Shown here: piece by piece, positions 9,728-17,415 of the stretch | Position numbering within the stretch: position 1 is the stretch's first letter | How the letters are laid out: each line of letters opens with the position of its first letter | Source: PGZG01 sp040235405 | GTDB taxonomy: Bacteria > Pseudomonadota > Gammaproteobacteria > Pseudomonadales > Alcanivoracaceae | Reading direction: 5' to 3' | Length of the DNA stretch: 22,530 nucleotides | Assembly: GCA_040235405.1 (NCBI GenBank) | Contig: JBECKT010000096.1 | Location: 1-22,530, forward strand | Notes under the pieces: model-generated | Told to the model about the DNA's origin: nothing | Database searches by the model: none | The model's input: the letters and a program-made list of their open reading frames with translations, nothing else | Position numbers and translations under genes: made by a program

Positions 9728-10642
9728 CTACTCGCTGGCCAGAACCGGTTTCATATAGGAAATAGGTGCCGTCGCGGCATCAGCAAAGGTAACGATCTCC
9801 CAGGCATCCTGGTCCGCCATCAACTGACGCAACAGCTGGTTGTTCAGGGCATGGCCCGACTTGTGACCGACAAACTCACCGATCAGACTGAAGCCGAGCA
9901 GATACAGATCGCCAATGGCATCAAGCATCTTGTGTTTGACGAACTCATCTTCATAGCGCAGCCCGTCCTCGTTAAGGATACGGAACTCGTCAACAACGAT
10001 GGCATTGTTGACGCTGCCACCGAGAGCAAGGTTCTGCGAGCGCAGGTACTCGATATCGCGCATAAAACCGAAAGTCCGGGCCCGGGCCACCTCTTTAACG
10101 AACGAAGTAGAGGAGAAATCAATACTGGCGGTCTGGGTGCGGCCGCGAAAAACCGGGTGATCGAACTCGATCTCGAAACTGACCTTGAAGCCCTCAAAAG
10201 GCAGGAAAGTAGCGGATTTATCGCCATCTTCCACCTTGACCGGCTTCTTGATGCGGATGAATTTCTTCAGCGCATCCTGTTCCTGAATCCCGGCGGACTG
10301 CAGCAGAAAAACGAACGGGCCGGCGCTGCCGTCCATGATCGGCACTTCCGGCGCCGACAACTCCACATAGGCGTTGTCGATACCAAGGCCCGCCATGGCA
10401 GACAGAAAATGCTCGACAGTGCCCACTTTGACGTCATCTTTTACCAGCGTCGAGGAGAGGGTCGTCTCTCCGACATTTTCCGCAGCGGCAGGGATTTCCA
10501 CAACCGGGTCAAGGTCAACGCGACGGAAGATGATGCCGGTATCCACCGGAGCAGGACGCACAGTGAGGTAGACCTTCTCACCTGTGTGCAGCCCGATTCC
10601 GGTAGCCCGGATGACGTTCTTCAATGTTCTCTGTCTGATCAT
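9728..10642 (-). CDS. lpxC: LpxC, UDP-3-O-acyl-N-acetylglucosamine deacetylase
   Basis: LpxC is the zinc amidase that catalyses the first committed step of lipid A synthesis, in the cytoplasm. The 304-residue product matches the family from the start (MIRQRTLKNVIRATGIGLH). The zinc ligands are visible as H78 in VGTVEHFLSA and H237 and D241 in VKHKMLDAIGD; E77 and H264 are the expected acid-base residues. Length equals that of other gammaproteobacterial LpxC proteins. It is the last gene of the dcw cluster, 104 bases after ftsZ, and is followed by a terminator. The C-terminal tail, which in E. coli is the FtsH degradation signal, here ends in KPVLASE and is different. Confidence 0.97.
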   Translation of the reverse strand: MIRQRTLKNVIRATGIGLHTGEKVYLTVRPAPVDTGIIFRRVDLDPVVEIPAAAENVGETTLSSTLVKDDVKVGTVEHFLSAMAGLGIDNAYVELSAPEVPIMDGSAGPFVFLLQSAGIQEQDALKKFIRIKKPVKVEDGDKSATFLPFEGFKVSFEIEFDHPVFRGRTQTASIDFSSTSFVKEVARARTFGFMRDIEYLRSQNLALGGSVNNAIVVDEFRILNEDGLRYEDEFVKHKMLDAIGDLYLLGFSLIGEFVGHKSGHALNNQLLRQLMADQDAWEIVTFADAATAPISYMKPVLASE

Positions 10643-10746
10643 TCTCTGGCCACTCTGGCAGGCGCCTCTTGGGCGTAAAAGTCAAGGCTTGGCAGGGCTG
10701 GCATGGTAACAAAGTATTGTTCCACGCACCATTGGCCGCCCCGCCT
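10643..10746 (-). promoter_or_regulatory. ftsZ-lpxC intergenic region
   Basis: This 104-base gap between the ftsZ stop and the lpxC start contains a short imperfect palindrome (10705-10723, GGAACAA-TACT-TTGTT on the minus strand) without a T-run. A TTGACT also occurs on the minus strand, but I find no paired -10. It may hold an lpxC promoter or mRNA processing site; I cannot show one. Confidence 0.25.
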
Positions 10747-11913
10747 TCAGTCCGCCTGACGCCGCAGGAAGGTCGGGATATCGATAAAGCTGAGATCCTC
10801 GGCCGTGCTGACCGCCGGTGCACTCCGTGCCGGGGCCGGTTCACGGGGGTTGCGGCGCTCCACCGCAGGTTTGTCCAGCTCGCGGTAGTTCGGCGCGCCG
10901 TCAGCGTAATGCGTGCTCCGACCGCCACGCACAACTTTCAGTTCCTGTGACTGCCCCAAACCGGTGGCCACCACCGTCACCGACAGGGCATCGCCCATTT
11001 CCGGATCAATCGCGGTGCCGATAATGATGTTGGCATCCGGATGCGCCATATCGGAGATGATCTGGTTGACCAGGGTGTACTCCTCCAGCGAGATGTCGGT
11101 GTTGCCACTGATATTGATCAACAGACCACGGGCGCCCTGAAGATCGACATCTTCCAGCAGCGGGCTGCAGATCGCCTTGCGCGCCGCTTCTTCCGCGCGG
11201 TTGGCGCCCGAGGCCGTGCCGGTGCCCATCATCGCCATGCCCATCTCGCTCATTACCGTGCGCACGTCAGCGAAGTCGACGTTGATGATGCCGCCCTTGG
11301 TAATCAGATCAGAGATGCCTTTCACGGCGCCGAGCAGTACATCGTTGGCCGCCTTGAACGCATCCAGCAACGTGGTGCCACCACCGAGAACCGCCTGCAG
11401 CTTCTCGTTCGGAATGGTGATCAGCGAATCGACATGCTCGCGCAGCGCGGCAATGCCCGCTTCCGCCACCTGCATGCGCTTGCGACCTTCGAACGGAAAC
11501 GGCTTGGTGACCACCGCAACAGTCAGAATACCGAGATCCTTGGCCACCTCGGCGACAATCGGCGCAGCACCGGTACCGGTACCGCCGCCCATGCCGGCAG
11601 TGACAAACACCATGTCTGCGCCCTGCAGCAGTTCAGCGATGCGCTCACGATCTTCAATCGCCGACTGACGGCCCACTTCCGGATTGGCACCGGCACCCAG
11701 ACCTTTGGTGACCTGGCCGCCCAGTTGCAGCACCGTCCGGGTGGATGCGTTGCGCAGTGCCTGCGCGTCGGTGTTGGCGCAGATAAACTCTACACCATCG
11801 ACATTCGAACGCACCATGTGCTCGACTGCGTTGCCGCCGCCGCCACCGACGCCCACCACCTTGATCACCGCGCCATGCGGCACGCCATCTTCAAGTTTGA
11901 AATGCATTGTCAT
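10747..11913 (-). CDS. ftsZ: FtsZ, tubulin-like cell division GTPase
   Basis: FtsZ polymerises with GTP into the Z-ring that recruits the divisome. The 388-residue product has the nucleotide-binding GVGGGGGNAV (21-30), the tubulin signature GMGGGTGTG (107-115), the T7 loop NVDFADVR (211-218) with the catalytic Asp residues, a Pro/Ala/Arg-rich linker, and the C-terminal peptide DIPTFLRRQAD that binds FtsA and ZipA. Three in-frame ATGs occur at the start. I chose the second (11913) because AGGAG at 11924-11920 is 6 bases away; the first ATG directly touches that sequence. It follows ftsA by about 70 bases with a hairpin between them. Confidence 0.97.
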   Translation of the reverse strand: MTMHFKLEDGVPHGAVIKVVGVGGGGGNAVEHMVRSNVDGVEFICANTDAQALRNASTRTVLQLGGQVTKGLGAGANPEVGRQSAIEDRERIAELLQGADMVFVTAGMGGGTGTGAAPIVAEVAKDLGILTVAVVTKPFPFEGRKRMQVAEAGIAALREHVDSLITIPNEKLQAVLGGGTTLLDAFKAANDVLLGAVKGISDLITKGGIINVDFADVRTVMSEMGMAMMGTGTASGANRAEEAARKAICSPLLEDVDLQGARGLLINISGNTDISLEEYTLVNQIISDMAHPDANIIIGTAIDPEMGDALSVTVVATGLGQSQELKVVRGGRSTHYADGAPNYRELDKPAVERRNPREPAPARSAPAVSTAEDLSFIDIPTFLRRQAD

Positions 11914-11919
11914 GACCAT

Positions 11920-11924
11920 CTCCT
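11920..11924 (-). promoter_or_regulatory. Shine-Dalgarno site deciding the ftsZ start
   Basis: AGGAG on the minus strand directly abuts the first ATG (11919-11917), lies 6 bases from the second (11913) and 12 from the third (11907). Normal spacing favours the second ATG. Confidence 0.65.
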
Positions 11925-11959
11925 GGTTGTTTCCCTGTTTTCGACCCTTGCTCTTGCCC

Positions 11960-11985
11960 GATCACGCCGCCTTGACGGCGTGATC
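11960..11985. other. Perfect 10-bp hairpin at the ftsA stop, ahead of ftsZ
   Basis: GATCACGCCG (11960-11969) and CGGCGTGATC (11976-11985) are exact reverse complements around a 6-base loop. The right arm includes two bases of the ftsA stop codon (11986-11984). On the transcript the stem forms directly at the end of ftsA, about 35 bases before the ftsZ Shine-Dalgarno site. There is no T-run, so it is unlikely to be a full terminator. It could stabilise or mark a processing site in the ftsA-ftsZ mRNA, or uncouple translation of ftsZ from ftsA. Confidence 0.7.
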
Positions 11986-13216
11986 AGAAATTGCCCTGGA
12001 AAAAGCGCTTGAGACGCTCAATCCAGTCCACCGCACCGCCGTTGCTGCGAGCCGCGCGTTGATCCTGTTCATGTTTGTGCGCATACAGCAGCAAACCGAC
12101 TGCGGTGGCGTAAATCGGATTACGCACCACATCGGTCAGACCACTGACACCTTGCGGCTGCCCCAGTCGTACCGGCATATGGAAAATTTCTTCTGCCAAA
12201 TCAACAGCGCCTTCAATCTTTGATGCGCCACCGGTCAGAACAATGCCGCCCGGAATCATTTCCTCCAGACCGGAGCGGCGAATTTCCGCCTGCACCAGCG
12301 TGAACAGCTCGTCGTAGCGCGGCTCCACCACTTCAGCCAGATTCTGGCGCGACAGAGTGCGCGGCGGACGATCTCCGACACTCGGCACCTTGATGGTTTC
12401 ATCAACGCCAGCCAGCTGCGTCAATGCGCAGGCATAACGAATTTTCAGCTCATCGGCGTGCTGCTTCGGGGTGCGTAGTGCCATGGCAATGTCATTGGTG
12501 ACCTGATCACCGGCGATCGGAATATTTGCGGTATGACGAATGGCACCATCGGTGAAGATGGCGATATCGGTAGTGCCACCGCCGATATCGACCATGCAGA
12601 CACCAAGCTCGCGTTCATCATCAGTCAGCACCGCATAACTTGAGGCGACCTGCTCAAGAATAATGTCTTCCACTTCCAGGCCACAGCGACGTACACATTT
12701 CTCGATATTCTGGGCAGCGTTGACCGCACAGGAGACCAGATGCACCCGCGCTTCCAGTCGCACTCCACTCATGCCCATCGGCTCGCGCACGCCCTCCTGA
12801 GTATCAACAATGTATTCCTGTGGCAGCACATGCAGCACTTTCTGATCCGCCGGAATCACCACCGCCTGAGCCGCATCAAGAACCCGGTCGATATCTGCCT
12901 GTGCCACTTCGCGCTCACGAATAGCCACCATGCCATGTGAGTTCAGGCTGCGTACATGGGAGCCGGCAATGCCGGCGTAAACCGAGTGCACCTGACAACC
13001 GGCCATCAACTCGGCTTCTTCGACCGCGCGCTGGATCGAGCGCACCGTGGCCTCGATATCAACCACCACACCCTTGCGCATGCCGCGTGACGGATGCGAA
13101 CCGATGCCGACAATCTCCATCGATCCGTCCGCGCCGACCTGACCGACAATCGCCACCACTTTGGAGGTGCCGACATCGAGGCCTACATACATTTTTTCGC
13201 TGCCCGAGGTAGCCAT
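11984..13216 (-). CDS. ftsA: FtsA, actin-like division protein
   Basis: FtsA tethers FtsZ to the inner membrane and recruits later divisome proteins. The 410-residue product begins MATSGSEKMYVGLDVGTSKV, containing the phosphate-1 motif. It continues with the FtsA-specific 1C domain (about 84-165), the phosphate-2 motif VDIGGGTTDIA (209-219) and the adenosine motif GGIVLTGGASKIEG. It ends in an amphipathic helix, DWIERLKRFFQGNF, the membrane-targeting sequence. The start at 13216 lies 4 bases after the ftsQ stop; an upstream extension to 13348 would run through ftsQ and shows no family similarity. The length is close to E. coli FtsA. Confidence 0.97.
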   Translation of the reverse strand: MATSGSEKMYVGLDVGTSKVVAIVGQVGADGSMEIVGIGSHPSRGMRKGVVVDIEATVRSIQRAVEEAELMAGCQVHSVYAGIAGSHVRSLNSHGMVAIREREVAQADIDRVLDAAQAVVIPADQKVLHVLPQEYIVDTQEGVREPMGMSGVRLEARVHLVSCAVNAAQNIEKCVRRCGLEVEDIILEQVASSYAVLTDDERELGVCMVDIGGGTTDIAIFTDGAIRHTANIPIAGDQVTNDIAMALRTPKQHADELKIRYACALTQLAGVDETIKVPSVGDRPPRTLSRQNLAEVVEPRYDELFTLVQAEIRRSGLEEMIPGGIVLTGGASKIEGAVDLAEEIFHMPVRLGQPQGVSGLTDVVRNPIYATAVGLLLYAHKHEQDQRAARSNGGAVDWIERLKRFFQGNF

Positions 13217-13220
13217 GGAA

Positions 13221-14015
13221 TTACACTCTCTTTTCCGTCGACGGTGGCGATTGCCGCCACTGCACCGCCATGCCATCCGCGTATCGCAGATCCACCCGTG
13301 CCAATCCGCGTTCGTCTGCGGACAACACCCCGTCATACATGCGCACAAAACGGCGCAGCTTGCGTGCGTACTGGTGGCGATCCACCACCAGCATTATGTC
13401 GTTATCCAGCTGCAGTCTGGCGGTAAGCCGGGCATCCACATCCAGACGACGAATTTGCAAACCCACCGGCGCCAGCACCTTGCTCATGCTGTGGTAGTAA
13501 TCCATCACCGCTGCCAGTCTTTCCTGAGGCCCGTGCAGGCGCGGCAGCCCCTCAACGCTGTACTGCTTTAATGCCCGGAATGATTCGCCAGCGGTCGATA
13601 TCAACATGTCGCCATTCCATACAGCTACCGGCACGCGCTCTTCAATCAACAGCACCAACCGGTCCGGCCAGCTACGACGAACCTGTACATCGGCAACCCA
13701 TTCCAGTGAGCGAGCGGTGCGAAATACTTCCGCCAGTGGCAGGCTGAAAAAATTTTCATCCGCGACCAGACCAGACAGTGCCATCCGCACTTCGGCCTGA
13801 CGTCTCTCATCTTTCACCCCCTCAACACCAACACTGCGAATCGGGTACTGATCCAGTGTACCCGGCAGGTAGATCACCACACCGATCAGCGCCAGCAGCG
13901 CCAGGCCACCAAGCAACATTGGCATCGCTGCGGCCAGACGCTCGGTCAACGGCTTGCGCTCCGGTTTTACCGGCAGCACTCTGGCACCGCGCAGTTTTAC
14001 CGTTCTCCGCATCAT
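13221..14015 (-). CDS. ftsQ: FtsQ, divisome membrane protein
   Basis: FtsQ is the bitopic inner-membrane hub of the FtsQLB complex. The 264-residue product has a basic cytoplasmic N-terminus of about 30 residues, a single membrane segment (about 31-50), a POTRA domain beginning YPIRSVGVEGV (about 57-126), and the beta domain (about 127-255) with RRSWPDRLVLLIEERVPVA near its start. I use the ATG at 14015, which overlaps the ddl stop as ATGA and has GGGAG 8 bases upstream. A TTG at 14030 would add five residues but has no suitable ribosome site. Sequence conservation in this family is low, so the call leans on the POTRA region and on its place between ddl and ftsA. Confidence 0.95.
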   Translation of the reverse strand: MMRRTVKLRGARVLPVKPERKPLTERLAAAMPMLLGGLALLALIGVVIYLPGTLDQYPIRSVGVEGVKDERRQAEVRMALSGLVADENFFSLPLAEVFRTARSLEWVADVQVRRSWPDRLVLLIEERVPVAVWNGDMLISTAGESFRALKQYSVEGLPRLHGPQERLAAVMDYYHSMSKVLAPVGLQIRRLDVDARLTARLQLDNDIMLVVDRHQYARKLRRFVRMYDGVLSADERGLARVDLRYADGMAVQWRQSPPSTEKRV

Positions 14016-14938
14016 CTGCGTTGCTCCCAACCGTCCAGCAGAATTTCACCCACCAGCTGTTCGAAACTGCGGCCACTGGCCCGCGCTGCCATGGGCACCA
14101 GTGAATGATCTGTCATCCCCGGCACGGTATTGATCTCAAGCAGACAGAAATTTCCCTGCTGGTCCTGCATCACATCGACGCGGCCCCAACCACCGCAACC
14201 GACCACCTGAAAGGCCTTTTTCGCCAACTGCTTCAACTCGGCTTCTTTGTCTTCACTCAGTCCGCACGGACAGATATAGCGAGTGCTGTCAGCCTGATAC
14301 TTGGCGTCGTAGTCATAAAAGCTGTTCGGCGTTTCCAATCGAATCGGCGGCAGTGCCTCATCGCCGAGAATCGCCACGGTAAACTCGGCGCCCTGAATCC
14401 AGCGCTCCACCAGCACCTCGTGATCAAAGCGAGCCGCTTCAGCAACCGCGTCTGCCAGCTGCGCCGCGGTGTCGACCTTGCGCATACCGATGGAAGAGCC
14501 TTCATGGGCAGGTTTGACCATCAGCGGAAAGCCGATATCACGCTCACCGACACCGGCAAGATAGAAATCCGGGGTCGGCAGCCCGGCGCCGGACCAGAGC
14601 AGCTTGGTGGCGCTCTTGCTCATGCCAATTGCCGAAGCCATCACACCGCTGCCGGTGTAAGGCACGCCGAGATGCTCAAGCACGCCCTGAATCACGCCGT
14701 CTTCACCACCACGACCATGCAGGGCGATAAAGCAGACATCAAAGCCCTTCAGAACATCGATATCAGTGTCAGCCGGATCTACCCTTACCGCGTTCACTCC
14801 CAATGTCATCAATGCAGCATGGACTTCCGCTCCACTTCGCAGGGATATCTCGCGCTCGGCAGATTTGCCACCGCACAGCACCGCAACACTGCCGATGGCA
14901 GCTAACCGTCTTTTCAGCATGCTCAGGGCATCAGTCAC
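14012..14938 (-). CDS. ddl: D-alanine--D-alanine ligase
   Basis: Ddl joins two D-Ala with ATP to give the dipeptide that MurF adds to the precursor. The ATP-grasp signatures are all visible in the 308 residues: GGKSAEREISLRSG (about 23-36), ALHGRGGEDG (72-81), KPAHEGSSIGM (142-152), NSFYDYDAKY (205-214; Tyr of the D-Ala-specific loop), and GRVDVM...LEINTVPGMT (252-276) holding the magnesium ligands. It is the DdlB type usually found in dcw clusters. The start is taken as GTG at 14938, with AGGAGG 6 bases upstream; it overlaps murC by 8 bases. Another GTG at 14944 directly touches that site and is less likely. Confidence 0.96.
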   Translation of the reverse strand: MTDALSMLKRRLAAIGSVAVLCGGKSAEREISLRSGAEVHAALMTLGVNAVRVDPADTDIDVLKGFDVCFIALHGRGGEDGVIQGVLEHLGVPYTGSGVMASAIGMSKSATKLLWSGAGLPTPDFYLAGVGERDIGFPLMVKPAHEGSSIGMRKVDTAAQLADAVAEAARFDHEVLVERWIQGAEFTVAILGDEALPPIRLETPNSFYDYDAKYQADSTRYICPCGLSEDKEAELKQLAKKAFQVVGCGGWGRVDVMQDQQGNFCLLEINTVPGMTDHSLVPMAARASGRSFEQLVGEILLDGWEQRR

Positions 14939-16352
14939 GACCACCCTCCTGCATCAACTGGCGAGCGATGGCGGAAACATTTCCAGCGCCCTGGGTAATG
15001 AAAAGATCACCATCGCGCAGCACCTTGCCAAGCAAGGTCGGCAGTTTGGCCGGATCATCCACATAAATCGGTTCGACCTGACCACGTTGCCGCAGGCTGT
15101 GGCACAGGGCTCTGGAATCGGCGGCCGGAATCGGCTCTTCTCCGGCGCCATATACTTCCAGCATCAGCAGTACATCGACTTTCGATAGTACGTCGACAAA
15201 ATCTTCATAAAGATCGCGGGTTCGGGTATAGCGATGCGGCTGAAACATCATCACCAGACGTCGGCCCGGCCAGCCGTCACGCACCGCCTTGATGGTCACG
15301 TCGACTTCGCGCGGATGGTGACCATAGTCATCTACCAGTGTTGCGCTGCCGTCAGCCGCGCGATATTCACCAAGCACATCAAAGCGCCGACCTACCCCGG
15401 TAAAGCCGTTCAGACCGGCGACAATGGCCTCATCCGGCACATTTTCGTCCGTCGCCACAGCAATAGCGGCCAACGCGTTCAGAACATTGTGCCGACCCGG
15501 CATATTCAGATTAACGTGCAGCGGCGAATGTCCTTCACGGAAGACATCGAAAGATGTGGTCATGCCCTGTTGGGACACATTGCCGGCGCGCACATCGGCA
15601 TCATCGCTAAAGCCGTAACTGATCAGCTGCCGGTTAACCCGCGGCAACAGACGCCGTACTACCGGATCATCAATGCACATCACTGCCAGACCGTAGAACG
15701 GCAGGTTCTGCAGAAATTCGATAAAGGTATTTTCCAGACGGGCAAAATCACCACCGTAGGTATGCATATGATCGGCATCAATATTGGTCACCACCGCTAC
15801 CATCGGCTGCAAATGCAGAAATGAGGCATCCGACTCATCGGCCTCTGCCACCAGATAGCGACTCTGGCCGAGCCGGGCATTGGCGCCAGCGCTGGTCAGC
15901 CGACCGCCGATTACAAAGGTCGGATCCAGTTTTGCTTCACCAAGAATGGAAGCAATCATCGAGGTGGTTGTGGTCTTGCCATGCGTGCCGGCAACGGCAA
16001 TGCCGTGACGGAAACGCATCAGCTCGGCCAGCATCTGGGCACGCGGCACCAGCGGGATGCGCTTCAGCTTGGCTTCCATCACCTCAAGATTTCTTTCATC
16101 CACGGCGGAAGAAGTAACCACCACATCGGCAGCGCCGACATTCTCACCCCGATGGCCGATCTCAACCCGCACCCCGAGGTCGCGCAGGCGCTCAACCACA
16201 GGCGACTCACGCAGGTCAGAACCACTGACTTCGTAGCCCTGATTGCACAGCACCTCGGCAATGCCGCACATGCCAACACCGCCAATGCCAACAAAATGAA
16301 TGCGACGAATACGGCGCATTTCCGGCACGATATGAACCATCGGATCAGCCAC
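14931..16352 (-). CDS. murC: MurC, UDP-N-acetylmuramate--L-alanine ligase
   Basis: MurC adds L-Ala to UDP-MurNAc, the first amino acid of the peptidoglycan stem. The 473-residue product shows the N-terminal nucleotide-sugar fold HFVGIGGVGMCGIAEVL (about 19-35), the ATP site GTHGKTTTT (122-130), DADHMHTYGGD in the central domain, and DDYGHHPREV in the C-terminal domain. All are characteristic of MurC among the Mur ligases. The start is GTG at 16352, supported by AGGAGG at 16364-16359 with a 6-base spacer and an 8-base overlap with the murG stop. The ATG at 16340 lies 18 bases from that site and would lose four residues. The open frame extends further upstream to 16418, but that extension is inside murG. 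Confidence 0.96.
   Translation of the reverse strand: MADPMVHIVPEMRRIRRIHFVGIGGVGMCGIAEVLCNQGYEVSGSDLRESPVVERLRDLGVRVEIGHRGENVGAADVVVTSSAVDERNLEVMEAKLKRIPLVPRAQMLAELMRFRHGIAVAGTHGKTTTTSMIASILGEAKLDPTFVIGGRLTSAGANARLGQSRYLVAEADESDASFLHLQPMVAVVTNIDADHMHTYGGDFARLENTFIEFLQNLPFYGLAVMCIDDPVVRRLLPRVNRQLISYGFSDDADVRAGNVSQQGMTTSFDVFREGHSPLHVNLNMPGRHNVLNALAAIAVATDENVPDEAIVAGLNGFTGVGRRFDVLGEYRAADGSATLVDDYGHHPREVDVTIKAVRDGWPGRRLVMMFQPHRYTRTRDLYEDFVDVLSKVDVLLMLEVYGAGEEPIPAADSRALCHSLRQRGQVEPIYVDDPAKLPTLLGKVLRDGDLFITQGAGNVSAIARQLMQEGGRD
14945..14950 (-). promoter_or_regulatory. Shine-Dalgarno site deciding the GTG start of ddl
   Basis: AGGAGG on the minus strand, inside the last codons of murC, stands 6 bases before GTG at 14938 and directly against GTG at 14944. 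Spacing favours 14938. The same layout (AGGAGG, 6 bases, GTGRCTGA) occurs at the murG-murC junction. Confidence 0.7.
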
Positions 16353-17415
16353 GAGCCACCTCCTGGCAAATATCCGCCACGGTAAAGGCGCTACGGGGCA
16401 TGGCACAGGCACGCGCACGCTCGGCTATTTTCTGCAGGCCGTCGCGATCAAGCAACGAGGCCAGTCTGGTACGCAGCCCTGCGGTATTCAGGCTGCTCTG
16501 CGGTAACAGCAGCGCAGCATCCTGATCCGCCAGCCAGCGCGCATTGTGAGTCTGGTGATCATCCACTGCAGTTGGCAGCGGAATAAACATCGCTGCCACA
16601 CCGGCCGCAGCAATTTCGCTAACGGTCGATGCACCACTGCGACAGATCACCAGATCTGCCCAGCCAAATGCGGCCGCCATGTCATCAATAAATTCGCTCA
16701 TCTCAACCTTTGCATTAAGACCTTGCCAGGCCTGCTCCGCTTCCGCGACCCGGCCGCGACCGGTCTGATGACGCACCTCAAATTCCACTTCGCTCAAGGT
16801 CTCAGCCAGTGCTGCCGGTAACTGCCGATTCAGCGCCAACGCACCCTGGCTGCCACCGGTAATCAGAATCCGTAACGGTCCCTGACGATTACCGTAACGC
16901 TGAGCGGGCTCCGGTAATGCGGCAATAACTTCACGCACCGGATTGCCGGTAGTCAGAGAATTGCCTGGGAAAGCGCCCGGGAACGCCTGCAACACCTGAC
17001 GCGCCAGCGGCACCAGCACCCGATTGGTCAGACCCGGACGGGCGTTCTGTTCATGAATAACCAACGGCACACCAGCCAGCCGCGCAGCAACTGCACCAGG
17101 ACCGCTGGCATAACCGCCAAACCCGATCGCCAGCACCGGACGCAAACGCCGGACAATGCGCCACGCTGCCAGCACACTGCCAATCAACATGAAAGGCGCC
17201 AGCAACCGACGGCCGATACCGCCGCCACGCACACCACGCACCGATACCGTATGCAGCGGATAGCCGGCAGCAGGTACCAGACGATTCTCAATGCCCTGAT
17301 CAGAACCCAGCCAGGCAATGTCGATATCGCGCTGACGCAACACATCGGCAACAGCCAGCGCCGGGAAAACATGCCCGCCAGTACCGCCTGCCATAACCAG
17401 CATTACCGGCTTCAT
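16345..17415 (-). CDS. murG: MurG, lipid II synthase (UDP-GlcNAc transferase)
   Basis: MurG transfers GlcNAc from UDP-GlcNAc to lipid I on the inner face of the membrane, giving lipid II. The 356-residue GT-B glycosyltransferase has the N-terminal glycine loop MAGGTGGHVFPALAVAD (8-24). A second glycine loop, ITGGSQGALALN, opens the C-terminal domain. The UDP-GlcNAc site follows: CRSGASTVSEIAAAGVAA and PLPTAVDDHQTHNA. The length is within one residue of the E. coli enzyme. The start ATG overlaps the ftsW stop as ATGA, and a GGAGGGAG sequence lies just upstream, so it is likely to be translationally coupled to ftsW. Confidence 0.97.
   Translation of the reverse strand: MKPVMLVMAGGTGGHVFPALAVADVLRQRDIDIAWLGSDQGIENRLVPAAGYPLHTVSVRGVRGGGIGRRLLAPFMLIGSVLAAWRIVRRLRPVLAIGFGGYASGPGAVAARLAGVPLVIHEQNARPGLTNRVLVPLARQVLQAFPGAFPGNSLTTGNPVREVIAALPEPAQRYGNRQGPLRILITGGSQGALALNRQLPAALAETLSEVEFEVRHQTGRGRVAEAEQAWQGLNAKVEMSEFIDDMAAAFGWADLVICRSGASTVSEIAAAGVAAMFIPLPTAVDDHQTHNARWLADQDAALLLPQSSLNTAGLRTRLASLLDRDGLQKIAERARACAMPRSAFTVADICQEVARG
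16359..16364 (-). promoter_or_regulatory. Shine-Dalgarno site deciding the GTG start of murC
   Basis: AGGAGG on the minus strand, within the final codons of murG, is 6 bases before GTG at 16352 and 18 bases before the next ATG (16340). This makes the GTG the likely murC start and gives an 8-base overlap with murG. Confidence 0.7.

Noticed and set aside
9851..10678. A 275-codon open frame opposite lpxC
   Set aside because: It is antisense to lpxC, and its composition and lack of any motif mark it as a shadow frame.
11041..12012. A 323-codon open frame opposite ftsZ
   Set aside because: It is antisense to a highly conserved gene, with low-complexity composition and no domain or ribosome site; it is a codon-usage shadow.
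13217..13348. Upstream extension of ftsA by 44 residues
   Set aside because: It lies within ftsQ, has no family similarity, and the ATG at 13216 gives the standard FtsA N-terminus.
14105..14905. A 266-codon open frame opposite ddl
   Set aside because: It is antisense to an intact ATP-grasp ligase gene and has no recognisable protein features.
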